Shown here: one piece after another, positions 6,765 to 16,800 of the stretch
Layout: each line of letters begins with the position of its first letter
How positions within the stretch are numbered: position 1 is the first letter of the stretch
Source of the DNA: Planctomycetota bacterium
GTDB taxonomy: Bacteria; Planctomycetota; JAJSAM01; JAJVHW01
Direction of reading: 5' to 3'
Length of the DNA stretch: 64,000 nucleotides
Assembly (NCBI GenBank): GCA_024280885.1
Contig: JAJRPF010000048.1
Location: forward strand, 62,001-126,000
The notes under the pieces: model-generated
The model's database searches: none
What the model saw: the letters and a program-made list of their open reading frames with translations, nothing else
What the model was told of the DNA's origin: nothing
Translations under genes and position numbers: made by a program

Positions 6765-9083
6765 TCAGCGCAACTCGGCTTTGCCACTCTTGCCGCGGCG
6801 TGCGTGGTATCGCAGGGGCACGACCTGTTCGAAGACGCCGATCCCTTCCAACAGCAGCATGGCACGGACTTCTCGATCGACTTGCCGACGCTTCGGGATG
6901 TCGCCATCGGTGAGCCCCTCGTCCGTCAATGTGCGGCCGAAGTCCTGACGCGTGAGCTTCACCTTCATGCGTGTCGATCCGAGGGGGACAGACGGCTTCA
7001 GTCGTAGACTTGCCCCGTCACCGTCCTTGCCGCGACCGTGACCGTCGAGTGTGAAGCATCGTACGATGCCGCCCACGTAGAGAAGGGCCGTGCGTCCCGC
7101 GACGCTTGCGCCATCCGGAAGCCGGAGCGTGGCTGTCAGCGTCAGTGTGTCGCGTCCCCCACGCTTGAACTTGCGACGGATGGACAGCTTCAGGACGTCG
7201 AGCGCAGTGCTGCTGTCACCGCGCAAGCCGAGTGGTGTTCGCGCGTCGTCGTCCGGCGCGAGCGGGTCGAGGTGCCGCTCAAGGTCGTTCGGAAAGCCGT
7301 CTCCGTCGCGATCGGCAGCAGGGTCTTCCAGCACGTTGAACGCGATACTGAATTCGCTCGTCCCGGCCGGACTGGTGGCGCGCAGACGGATCGTCGCAGA
7401 CGCCGGATCCACAGGCGTTCCAATGACGACACCCTCGACCAGTTGCAGACCGCTCGGCCAGGTCCCGGACACCACTGCGACTTCGATCTGCGGGGTTCCA
7501 CGTAGGTCGAGTGCGATGCTTGTGGGGACACCCTCTCGTACATCGATGTCCTCGGGTCCGGCGTATCGCGGAGGCGTCGGCTGCGCTGGGGCAGAGCCAA
7601 ACTCGTGCGCGCCGGCGTCCACAGCAGAACCAACGACGCGCAGATTGCCCAGTAGGTCGAGTTCGTCTTCCCCAGCTGAGAACGCGCCGCCTCCGGCGTC
7701 GATGGCGGGTGATGCCGCGGTCAGGCGCACGTCGGGCGCGATCACGTCGGTGCTTCGGAGACGCGGATCACTCTCAAGGGAGCCAACGTCCTGGCCTGTC
7801 GCCTGTCGGAACGCAGCGAAACTCGGGAACTCCTTGTCGTTCCAAACGAAGGCGCCGTCCCCCGTCGGGGCGTGGTAGACGTTGCGGTCGAACGCGTTGT
7901 CAAACGTCTGCGACGCCTTCATGTAGCTCGTGACGAGCAGACCCTGGTCATTGCAGACGATCACGTTCCGGATGACGACGTTGTCGTGCGCTTTGGCGAT
8001 CGAGATCTCACCCGTTCCCGAGAGACTCGTGTCGTTTGCGAGCAGTGTGTTGTTCGAGAACACGCAGTCGAGTGTGGTTCCGACCTTCTTCGAGTAGCCG
8101 CCGAAGATGAGGCCGACGACGTTGTTCGCGTACAAGAAGTTGTCGCGGACGACGATGCGCTCGGCGGTTCCCTGCGCATGCTCGCTCGCAACCTCGATAC
8201 CGAGATCGCAATGGTGCACAACGTTGCGCTCGATCACGATGTCGCGCCCGCCGTCCACATAGATCCCACCGGCGGACTGCTCCCCCCCGTACGTCGGATT
8301 GCTTCCCGATGAGCAGTGGTGGACGACGTTGTCCGCGATCACTCCGCCGCGGGCGAAGTCGTCCACTCGCGCGGTCTTCTCGAAGCCGATCGCGACGATC
8401 CCGATGTTGTCGTTGTCGTGAACCCTGTTCGCCGTGATCTCGAAGCCCGAGATGTTCCCGTTGACGGTCAGTGCCTCACTCTGTCCGAGAGTGCAGTCGC
8501 GCACCGTGTTGCCGGAGATCACCAGGTCCGTCAGTGGCGACTCGGCGCGCCCGTAGACGGCGATGCCTTGCGCATTGCGCTCGCCGGAACCCGTGTTTGC
8601 AATGCCGTGGACTTCGTTACCGATCAACTCGATGTGGGACATCTCGCCCGCGGTGTGCGTCACGTAGATCCCGACTACGAAGTCGTTCCCGCGTGTGGTC
8701 GTGAGCCCGCGGATCTCGAGGCCGCGCACGCGGATCCAACTGCGATCTGTGATGTCGAGCGCGAATGTCTCCGCACGCGGAACGGCCAGCCCGGTTCCGT
8801 CGAGGATCACCGCTCCGTCGCCAGCGGCCTCGAATGTTGTGAGGCCTGCCTCCTCCGTCCCGGAGACGTGGATCGCGACGAGTTCCGCGTAACTGCCCGC
8901 GTGGATGAGCACGGTGCTTCCAGGAGGCGCTGTGTCGGCGGCCTTCTGGATTGTGCGCCATGGCTGCGCAGCGCTACCCGGTGCCGCATCGTCGCCGTTC
9001 GTTGCCACATGTAGCGTGTCGCCCGCGGCTGCGACGGTCGCCAGGGCGGCCAGGAATGTCGGGATGAGGGATCGGCGCAGCAT
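6765..9083 (-). CDS. Secreted right-handed parallel beta-helix protein
   Basis: 772 residues from the ATG at 9083, which begins a clean signal peptide (LRRSLIPTFLAALATVAAA); an in-frame ATG at 9110 adds nine residues. The first 470 residues open with a DUF1565-like start (NGDDAAPGSAAQPWRTIQKA). Then come many short turns of NNTL / NVVHHC / GNTVRDC type, typical of parallel beta-helix proteins that bind or cleave polysaccharides. Next are a putative Ig-like domain (VREGVPTSIALDL), an Asp-rich calcium-binding loop (DRDGDGFPNDLERHLDP) and a C-terminal beta domain. No lyase catalytic residues could be picked out, so enzyme activity is uncertain. It is expected to be exported or cell-surface bound. 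Confidence 0.8.
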   Translation of the reverse strand: MLRRSLIPTFLAALATVAAAGDTLHVATNGDDAAPGSAAQPWRTIQKAADTAPPGSTVLIHAGSYAELVAIHVSGTEEAGLTTFEAAGDGAVILDGTGLAVPRAETFALDITDRSWIRVRGLEIRGLTTTRGNDFVVGIYVTHTAGEMSHIELIGNEVHGIANTGSGERNAQGIAVYGRAESPLTDLVISGNTVRDCTLGQSEALTVNGNISGFEITANRVHDNDNIGIVAIGFEKTARVDDFARGGVIADNVVHHCSSGSNPTYGGEQSAGGIYVDGGRDIVIERNVVHHCDLGIEVASEHAQGTAERIVVRDNFLYANNVVGLIFGGYSKKVGTTLDCVFSNNTLLANDTSLSGTGEISIAKAHDNVVIRNVIVCNDQGLLVTSYMKASQTFDNAFDRNVYHAPTGDGAFVWNDKEFPSFAAFRQATGQDVGSLESDPRLRSTDVIAPDVRLTAASPAIDAGGGAFSAGEDELDLLGNLRVVGSAVDAGAHEFGSAPAQPTPPRYAGPEDIDVREGVPTSIALDLRGTPQIEVAVVSGTWPSGLQLVEGVVIGTPVDPASATIRLRATSPAGTSEFSIAFNVLEDPAADRDGDGFPNDLERHLDPLAPDDDARTPLGLRGDSSTALDVLKLSIRRKFKRGGRDTLTLTATLRLPDGASVAGRTALLYVGGIVRCFTLDGHGRGKDGDGASLRLKPSVPLGSTRMKVKLTRQDFGRTLTDEGLTDGDIPKRRQVDREVRAMLLLEGIGVFEQVVPLRYHARRGKSGKAELR

Positions 9084-9470
9084 GTGTCCCAGTCTATCCA
9101 CAGACGGCACGTGCGTCTCTGACCCGGTGGCAACTCAGAGCGCGCGCACGCCGCCGGCAATCGGTCGCCGCCTTGCGGAGGTGACATGAGGGCTCTGACG
9201 GATCTGACGGGGCGACGCAAGGAGCGCGCTGCTGGGCAGGGCCTTGACTGGCGCCTCGCATCGTACGACGGCTACGAGGCGCACACGCCGGAGCCCGATG
9301 ACCAGGCGCGCCCTCGGACCCTGGACTCCGCCTGCTCGACTGCCACGTCGGTGCTGCCCGTCCCACAGGCGCGCTCACCGATGAAAGCGCGAGTGCTGAC
9401 GCCGACATCACGCGTCGGGCGAGCGCGACGAGGGGTGGAGAAAGTCGAGCCCGGCACGGTATTCCCACGC
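9084..9470. other. Spacer upstream of the beta-helix gene
   Basis: 387 bp between two minus-strand genes. I see no gene. It holds the promoter region of the beta-helix gene and, at its right end, the second REP-like hairpin. Confidence 0.5.
9435..9468 (+). repeat. REP-like hairpin, copy 2
   Basis: Opens GTGGAGAAAG and closes TATTCCCAC around the core CGAGCCCGGCACGGT. It has one extra base relative to the other two copies. It ends three bases before the stop codon of the minus-strand gene 9471-13283, and the bases after it (gcTTAGCG) resemble those after copy 3 (agTTAGCG). Confidence 0.6.
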
Positions 9471-12400
9471 TTAGCGCTTCTCCAGTCGGATCTCTGCGCT
9501 CTCGCCGGTGTTCACGTTGACGATGCCGTGATAGGTGACGCTCTCGTCGTGGATCGCCGCGCTTACCCTGTACGCACCGGGTGGCAGCCCCGGGAAGCGG
9601 AAGCGACCGTCGTCATCGGTGGTCGCATCCGCCCAACAGTCAATGCCGGTCGCACGAACGTTGACGCGGCTGGTGCTCACGCCCTCCGGCGCGGAGAGTT
9701 CCCCGACAAGCGGTTCGCCCGGCGTCAAGGTGAGGCGCATGTCATCACCAACCGGAGCGCTGATCTCCACGCGGCCGTACCGACCGTCAGGTGTCGGGCC
9801 GACAGTCAGCAGGCGCTGGTCCCCGTTGCGGAGGCCACAGAAGTGCAGAACCGCATCGCGTGGTAGGGAGCCACTCGCAACGACGCCGAGTCCGCCGTCG
9901 AGATCGCGGACGACGAAGCGCGTCTTGTTCTTCCGGGAAGTGTCCCGCGAGCCGTCGACGCTGACACGGAAACGCTCGCCGACGTCGAGGACCATTCGCG
10001 CGTCCGTGTCGCCAGCCGTGAAACTTGTCCAACTCGTTGTGCTCTGCGTTCGACCCGGGACGGGCGCAGTGCCCTCGCGACCGGAGAGATCGACCGTCGC
10101 ATCGTCCCAGTTCTTCGTCGTGCGGAGTTCGATCACTTCTCCGGCGCGCAGTTGCACGATGCGGAAGCGCCCGGCCGCGTCGGCCTGCATCCCGCGCGCT
10201 CCGGTGCCCTCCCGTCGCCACACCGCGGCACCGGGCACCGGGTCGCCTCGAGGATCACGGATGGTGCCCCGCACCGAGTAGCTGCGCTGTAGTCGTACCG
10301 CAGTGTCGGCAGGGCTCCATTCGTCGTCGTCGAACGGGAACGCGTCCGCTGCTCTGTCGCCCTGGAGTCGGATGTTCAATCGGTAGGTCGCCGCCGGAGC
10401 CAAGCCGATGAGGACCGCCACGCCGTCCGCGGACGTGTACGCGTGAACTGTCCGCAACGCACTCGACGCAGTGACAACGGCGTCGGCGACCGGTTCGCCC
10501 GCGTCGTCCGTCACCGACACACGGGCGCGCGTGCCGCGCGACACCACGACCTCGATCCCCTTCGCTCCTCCGTTGTGCAGAACCGGCTCTACAGGCGCGT
10601 AGTCCTTCGGTACGTCGAACTTCACCAGGAACTCGCCATCGTCGAGGCCACCGAGTCGAAATGCCCCGTCGCCGCTTGTCAGCACATCGCTCCACGGGTC
10701 GTTCGTCTCGTAGTCGATCTTGAACTGCCGCACGATCTCGCGGTGCGGGATCGCGCGCACACGGACGCCGCGCACTCCGACGCCGTCCGTATCGACAACG
10801 CGCCCATCGATCGCCAGCTCCGGTCTGAGCCGGATCTCGATCTCGTAGCCGTCACTCGCCCTCAACTGCCGCACGACTCCCGCGAGAGGCAACGCGCGAC
10901 CGTCCGCGGTCTGCGCCCGGCTCACGGTGATCAGGTGCACTTGGTCGTCCTTCGGTGCCGGCGAGAAACGGGCGCCGCCGTCCCGTGCGCCCACGCTCCC
11001 AAAACGGCCCGGCCCGGATGAGTGCAAGATGTGGACGAGCGGTACGGGACGCCCTTCGTCATCCACGACGGTCACGACGAGCTGAGCCTTCTTCGCCGGT
11101 CCGAACGGCTCGACGACGATCTCAACCTCGCCGCCGTTCGCGACGCTCGCCGTGCCCATGTGCATGACGCCCTCGATCGCGACACTCACGGCGATCTCCA
11201 TCGGAGTGCTCGGGAGGCCGTCGAATCGGAAGCGGCCGTCTGCGTCGCTGTTCACCAGGCGAACGAGCGTCGACACGAGATCGAGATCGAAGTCCGCGTC
11301 CAGGAGTGCTTCGAGGTCCACGTTGGCGCGCACGCGGGCACCGGGGACGCCTTCGCCATCGGTGCCGACGACGCGGCCCGAAATGGTCACACCGTGGACG
11401 AGCCGGATCACCACGTCCTCGTCCTCGTCATTCGCAACGAGGGAACGGCGATCGCGAACGTAGCCGTTGGACGTGACCTCGACGGATGCTCCCGCCGTCG
11501 GCGCCGGGCGCGCGCGGGCGACGCCATCGGCATCAGTCTTCAAGTCGATGCTGACTCCGGTCCGGTCAGATTTCACCGCGACGGCCGCACCCGCGATCGG
11601 GGCGCCCGACTCGGTGTCCACGACACGGATCGTCAGCGTCCGCGGTCTCGCGAGTGTGACCGTGTGCTCGACGGTCGCTCCACTCGGCACGCGGATCTCT
11701 GGGATCCACTTCGCGTCGGATGTCGCGTGCGAGACGACGAACTCGTGCGGTGCTCCGGGCACCATGTCCACGAGCCGAATGCGCCCCTCGTCGTCGCTTT
11801 GTGCCGCCCTTGCGAGCGCTGCCAGCGCAGCAGCCGCCGGACCGCGGGAGCGACTCTCCACGGTCGCTCCCGCAACCGGAACACCCGTCGCATCCTCGAT
11901 GCGCAGAACGATGATCGAGGACGGTTCGACGCGCACTTCGATGGAGTCGCGCCCCCCGGGCTCGAGCTCGACCGCGAGCGGGTTCGCGCCCTCTCTCGAG
12001 ATCTCCCCGAGACCGACCGACGCCCAGCCCCCGCCGAGCGCGAACACCGTCGATCGCCCGGCATGGACACCCTCCAACGTGAAGCTGCCGTCAACAGCCG
12101 AACGCGCTGGTGTCGTCGGGGAAGCGAGCGCTTGACGGCCCGCCGGGTGGGCGTGTACGAGAACGCCCCCGATGGGAGTCCCGTCGTCAGCCCGTATGAC
12201 ACGCCCCGTGACGGTGCCGAGCGGGCTGAGCAGAACCTCGATCTCCACCCCCACGTCGGTGGGCTGCGCGAGCCCTACGGAGTAGCCCTCCGCCCGCGCG
12301 ATGATCGAGACCGACGGAGAGGCGCCGATCGTGAACCGACCGTCCGAGTCCGCCGCTGCAAGCGCGAATGCCTGTGGTCCGGACGCTCCCCTATTGAGCG

Positions 12401-13283
12401 TCACGCCCAACAGCTCGGCCCTCGCAACGGGGTGACCGTCGGCGGCGCTCACGACGCGCCCGGAGATCTCGTCGACGCGCTGAATTCGGAACGTGTACGG
12501 CTTGTTCTGCGGGAGAGGGATTGGCGGGCTGATGACGACGCGCCGACCGATCTCACACGCGACGATCCGCACACGCTGCGCATCACCGAAATACGCGAAC
12601 GAGCCGTCCTCGCCACTCGGGCGCCACGACAGCGATTCGGGTGCGCATCCCGCGTACATCCAGCGCTCTCCCACGTCCTCGACGAACGCCACCTGACCCC
12701 GGAACGCCGTGCCATCGTGCTCCTCGACGCGGCCCCGCAGTCGTGGCTCGCCCGTGGGCAGTACGAGGTCGATCTCGGAGGGGGCGCCGGCGCTCGTGAC
12801 GTCGAACCGCTCCGACACGCGCGCGCCGGACTCCGCGATCGCGGTGACGCGGTAGTTGCCAGCTGCGAGCCCGCGCACGACAAATGCGCCGCTCGCATCA
12901 CTCTGTGTCCGGATCGGTGGGTCCGTCGACACGAAGCCCGCACGACCAAGGCGGAAGTAGAGACTCGCGGGCCCTCCATCCATCGCTGAGCGCGGATCTG
13001 TGGACGCAACGGTCGTGACCTCGACCGGAACCGCCACGGGTCGTTCTCCCTGCGTGACGCGACCGGAAATCGAGACCGAGCTGTCGCCTTCCCGCATGAC
13101 GCGCCGCCGCCCGGTCGATTCGTCATCGCCCGACTGCGGCTCCGGGTCGCCGGGCGACGCCACGACGCGCGTCGGTCTCGCCGACGACGGTGCGCGCGCG
13201 TCGTTCTCGACGATGGCGAGCGCCATCCATATCAATCCTGCGACCACGCACAGGAACGCAACGACGGCAGCGAGTCTCGGCAT
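9471..13283 (-). CDS. Giant membrane-anchored protein of repeated carboxypeptidase-regulatory-like domains
   Basis: 1270 residues. A hydrophobic N-terminal helix (LAAVVAFLCVVAGLIWMAL) without a clear cleavage site probably anchors it in the membrane. The remainder is built of many units with the consensus G-x-V-x(2)-DG-x-PI-x-GA-x-V and FR(F)-x-GLP / GAY-RV, for example ISGRVVSAADGHPVARAELL, ISGRVVGTDGEGVPGARV and VRGTIRDPRGDPVPGAAV. This marks tandem carboxypeptidase-regulatory / transthyretin-like beta-sandwiches. The exported parts of the sigma fusions at 3762 and 13813 are of the same kind, but here the sigma domains are missing. No enzyme motif is present. It may be a surface scaffold or ligand-binding protein. 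Confidence 0.8.
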   Translation of the reverse strand: MPRLAAVVAFLCVVAGLIWMALAIVENDARAPSSARPTRVVASPGDPEPQSGDDESTGRRRVMREGDSSVSISGRVTQGERPVAVPVEVTTVASTDPRSAMDGGPASLYFRLGRAGFVSTDPPIRTQSDASGAFVVRGLAAGNYRVTAIAESGARVSERFDVTSAGAPSEIDLVLPTGEPRLRGRVEEHDGTAFRGQVAFVEDVGERWMYAGCAPESLSWRPSGEDGSFAYFGDAQRVRIVACEIGRRVVISPPIPLPQNKPYTFRIQRVDEISGRVVSAADGHPVARAELLGVTLNRGASGPQAFALAAADSDGRFTIGASPSVSIIARAEGYSVGLAQPTDVGVEIEVLLSPLGTVTGRVIRADDGTPIGGVLVHAHPAGRQALASPTTPARSAVDGSFTLEGVHAGRSTVFALGGGWASVGLGEISREGANPLAVELEPGGRDSIEVRVEPSSIIVLRIEDATGVPVAGATVESRSRGPAAAALAALARAAQSDDEGRIRLVDMVPGAPHEFVVSHATSDAKWIPEIRVPSGATVEHTVTLARPRTLTIRVVDTESGAPIAGAAVAVKSDRTGVSIDLKTDADGVARARPAPTAGASVEVTSNGYVRDRRSLVANDEDEDVVIRLVHGVTISGRVVGTDGEGVPGARVRANVDLEALLDADFDLDLVSTLVRLVNSDADGRFRFDGLPSTPMEIAVSVAIEGVMHMGTASVANGGEVEIVVEPFGPAKKAQLVVTVVDDEGRPVPLVHILHSSGPGRFGSVGARDGGARFSPAPKDDQVHLITVSRAQTADGRALPLAGVVRQLRASDGYEIEIRLRPELAIDGRVVDTDGVGVRGVRVRAIPHREIVRQFKIDYETNDPWSDVLTSGDGAFRLGGLDDGEFLVKFDVPKDYAPVEPVLHNGGAKGIEVVVSRGTRARVSVTDDAGEPVADAVVTASSALRTVHAYTSADGVAVLIGLAPAATYRLNIRLQGDRAADAFPFDDDEWSPADTAVRLQRSYSVRGTIRDPRGDPVPGAAVWRREGTGARGMQADAAGRFRIVQLRAGEVIELRTTKNWDDATVDLSGREGTAPVPGRTQSTTSWTSFTAGDTDARMVLDVGERFRVSVDGSRDTSRKNKTRFVVRDLDGGLGVVASGSLPRDAVLHFCGLRNGDQRLLTVGPTPDGRYGRVEISAPVGDDMRLTLTPGEPLVGELSAPEGVSTSRVNVRATGIDCWADATTDDDGRFRFPGLPPGAYRVSAAIHDESVTYHGIVNVNTGESAEIRLEKR

Positions 13284-13812
13284 CTTCCCTCCCCAGTGTG
13301 CGGAGGGTACGACATGTTGCCCGCCGGGTCACTTCGCCAGCCACGAGCCGAGCTCGGGCGGCCGGGACCGGCAGTCAGACGTGGAGCGCGAGCGCCGGAG
13401 CGAGACCAAGACGGGACCAGGTTGTCGAGGGCATGCCGCATCTGCCGAGTCTCGTGTCATTGCCCTCTCCCTGAAGCCGCGTGGAGGCCGCCTCCAGAGT
13501 TATCTGTGGGACTCCCGTGAGCCGACTCGCGAAGCTTCAACAGGCCGCCGGACTCGCGTTCTCACCCTCTGGACCAGACGATGACGCTCGTGGAGATCGT
13601 GGCCCGAGGGTCGGACAGCGCGGCTCGTCGGGGCGTGGGAAGAACGACCCCGGTGCAGTGTTCCCATAGTTAGCGAACCCCGCGAACGGGCGTCAATCTA
13701 ACACGCGCCCGCTGCGTGCCGCCGCACGTCGCGATATCGTGTGACGATCTTCACCGGTGGCGGCACTCGGTACTCAAGTCCGAATTTGCGCTCGTCCACC
13801 GCAGACCTCGGA
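13284..13812. other. Spacer between two giant-protein genes
   Basis: 529 bp between minus-strand genes. No convincing coding sequence is present. The third REP-like hairpin lies at 13635-13667. The left 60 bp should contain the promoter of the 9471-13283 gene. Confidence 0.5.
13635..13667 (+). repeat. REP-like hairpin, copy 3
   Basis: Opens GTGGGAAGAAC and closes GTGTTCCCAT around CGACCCCGGTGCAGT; the seven-base stem GTGGGAA/TTCCCAT is complete apart from a terminal G-T pair. It lies 146 bp beyond the end of the minus-strand sigma fusion gene. Changes in the arms between copies tend to keep the pairing. Confidence 0.6.
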
Positions 13813-16800
13813 CTACGGCGCGAAGCGGACGATGGTCAACGCGTTCGGACGCACGATCGCGGTCACTTCAACCGGCGCTTCGCCGGGAAACGTGAGCCGC
13901 ACGGAGTACTCGCCGGGCAGCACGACAAGCGACGTCGCGACGCCCGCGTACCCGCGCGATACCCCCCACTGCGTTGCGACGAGTTGCCCGAATCCGTTGC
14001 GAACCTCGACGGTCGTCCCTCTGCCGAAGGCGTCCGATTCAGCGGCGCCGGTACCGGCCCAGACGAACGGTCGTGGGAGCCGCTCGTCAGCGGGCCGCAC
14101 ATCGAGAATGCCGGCAACTTCGAATACGTCCACGTCGCGCACGATGGTCTCGGCGCCTGCCGTGACCACGATCTGGTCGTCGTCCCGCGGCACGAGCGGC
14201 GTCCCCAACTCGTCGCGCCAGTGCACGAAGTTCCCGGCCGTCGCGTTCAGTCGATACACCCTGAGTTCATAGGCCCCCGGCGGAACGCCTTTCAGGGTGT
14301 AGCGGCCGCGCCCGTCCACCTGCGTCCGCAGAAGCGTGATGGGTACACCGGTTCGCGACCGCGGACGCAGTTCGACGGTGAACTCTCCTTCACGAGTCCC
14401 GCTGGGCAGTGTCACGACACCGGAGACGGTTGCACCGCGGCGCAACCGCACTTCGATCCGATCGTTCGTGCGCACCGACGTCACATCGACGGCAACGGGC
14501 GCGCTTGTCCGGTATCCGTCCTTCCAGACCCGCAACGTCCATCGCCCCTGCGGCACGTGCTCGACGACGGCGACGCCTTCCCCACTGGAGACGCCCGCGA
14601 GTCGGGTCCGGGAACGCTCGAGGAACGTCCAAGCGGTCTCGACCGGCGCCCCCGTTTCGTCATCGACGACACGCACAGAGATGGCGACACCGGGTGATCC
14701 GGCGGGAGGGAGGACCAAGACAACGTCTGCGGTTCCTGCCGGGACCGACTCATGCACCGCCTGCGGTGGCGCCGCCCTCCTCGCCGGGCCGGTGGCGCGG
14801 AGATGGAAGGGACCCGGCGGGAGATCCTCGAACGCGAACTGTCCGCGCTCGTTTGCAATCGAGGGTAATGCGATGGGCAGCGCCGGCGTCGTCGCCTTTG
14901 ATCCATCGATCCCCGGGAACACCGTTGTCACCGGCAAGCTGCCGTCGGCGACGATCACCGTAGCGCCCTTGACGGGCCTGCGTTCCGTGTCGAGCACGAT
15001 GCCCGACACCTCGTGGCCAGGGCCGAGCGTGACGTCGATCCGAGGTGGGGTGGCCGACGAAGCAGTGACGACGACACTCGTCGGCGCATATCCGCGCGCG
15101 CCGATGTGGACCGTCATCTCGACTCCCTCCGCGGACGAGAGCCCGAAGTAGAACGAGCCGCGCCCGTCGCGGTCCGTCTCACCCGCGACACCGAATCCAT
15201 ACTTCGAGCTGCTGAGCCCCACGCCCCAGATCGGACTACCCGACTCGTCCGTGACGCGGAACTGCGCCCAGAGCCCTTCTGGCAGTCGGAGAACGAGCTC
15301 GACCGCCGGAGTCGATCGACCGCTCTCCACGGTCAGCTTGGACGCGGCGATCGAGCCCGCCGAGACAGTCTCCTCCGAGACAGGCAGCACGGCCGTGATC
15401 GAGCCCGGGACGTCGAGCGGGACGCCGGCGAGGTGGAAGCGTCCGTCGTGGTCCGTGGATGCACCGGTCGACGGTACGCCCGAGAGCTCCGTCGGGAATT
15501 GGCGCGCGGCGAGTTCGTGTTCGTCGGATCGAAACCACACCCACGCGCCGGGGACGGGGATGCCATCGGGGTCCGTGACGCGTCCCTCGACCGTGCCCGC
15601 CGGAACCAGGCGTAGCTCCAGGCTTTCGGACTCCGCGGGGTCGAGCGGCGGCAGATCAAGGACCGAGGCTGCGTACCCAGCGATCCACGCACCGATCTGG
15701 AGCGACGGCCTGAGCCCGGCTTGCTTGAGACCCATGCCCGGCCTGCGGATCGGAGTGACGTGCGGCACCACGAACGTGCCGTCGTCTGCTGTCTTGACCG
15801 TGGCGAGCGGCCAGCGCGCGAGCGGGCTGTCGACCGCGTATCCCGACCGCGAGATGTGACGATTCGCACGACCTGCCAGACGCCATACGGAAACAACGGC
15901 TCCCGCGATCGGCGCCCCTGTCGATGCATCCAGGACGCGGCCGCGGACGTTCTCGCCGCGTACGAGGGTGACGCGTGCCCTGCGGCTCCGCGGATCCTCA
16001 CCCGGGATCAGGTAGATGAACGATGTCGCGTATCCATCGGCGCGGACCCCGACGCCGACGCGCCCGCCCACCTGGCCGCTTGAGTACACGGCCGCCGAGC
16101 GAACGTGTGAGGCAGGCGAGAGTCCCCACTCCACGGAGAATTCACCGGCGCTGTCCGTCGTAGTCTGCCGCTCCACCCTGCCGAGGCCCATGAAGCCCAC
16201 GACGCGCACGCGCGCTCCGCTGACAGGCACTCCCCCGTCCCCGATGACGCGCCCCGACAACGGCACCGAGGGGCGGAGAACGACCTCCACGTCCGCACCC
16301 GATCGCAGACGCTCCAGGATAGTCGGAGAGAATCCGTGCGCCTGGACGACGACCGCCAGTCGAGAGTCGGCATCGATGGCCAGGTCAACGCGCCCGCGGG
16401 AGTCGGTGCGCTGTGCGTGCTCGGACGTCGGCGGGAGGAGGTCGAAGATCACCGCCGCTTCTGCGTGCGTCGTCACCAGTGCATCGGAGATCGGGTTCCC
16501 GTCCTCACTCGTCACGCGAACCGTGATCGTGCCAGTCAGCGCATCGGCCTCCACGACCGGCACTCCCGCGTCGGGACTCTCTGCGTCGGTCCCGGATGCG
16601 GCGTGCCTGCCCGCCGACTCGCGTTCGGTCGGCTCCGGTGCGTCGCGAGCGCCAACGGTGTCGCGCGGGGCCTCTCCATCACCGCGAACGAACGCCCACC
16701 CACCGAGGAGGATCAGGAGGACGGCGGCCACGGCGATCAGCTTCTTCAACATCACGAGTACTCCCGTCGTAGCGATGGACGCCGCAGCAGAGCTACCAAG

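Noticed and set aside
9111..9434. Short frames on both strands in the spacer upstream of the beta-helix gene
   Set aside because: No start context, no domain, and composition typical of non-coding high-GC DNA.
11022..12989. Plus-strand frame of 655 codons inside the giant-protein gene
   Set aside because: His/Arg/Asp-rich antisense shadow of the carboxypeptidase-regulatory-like repeats on the minus strand.
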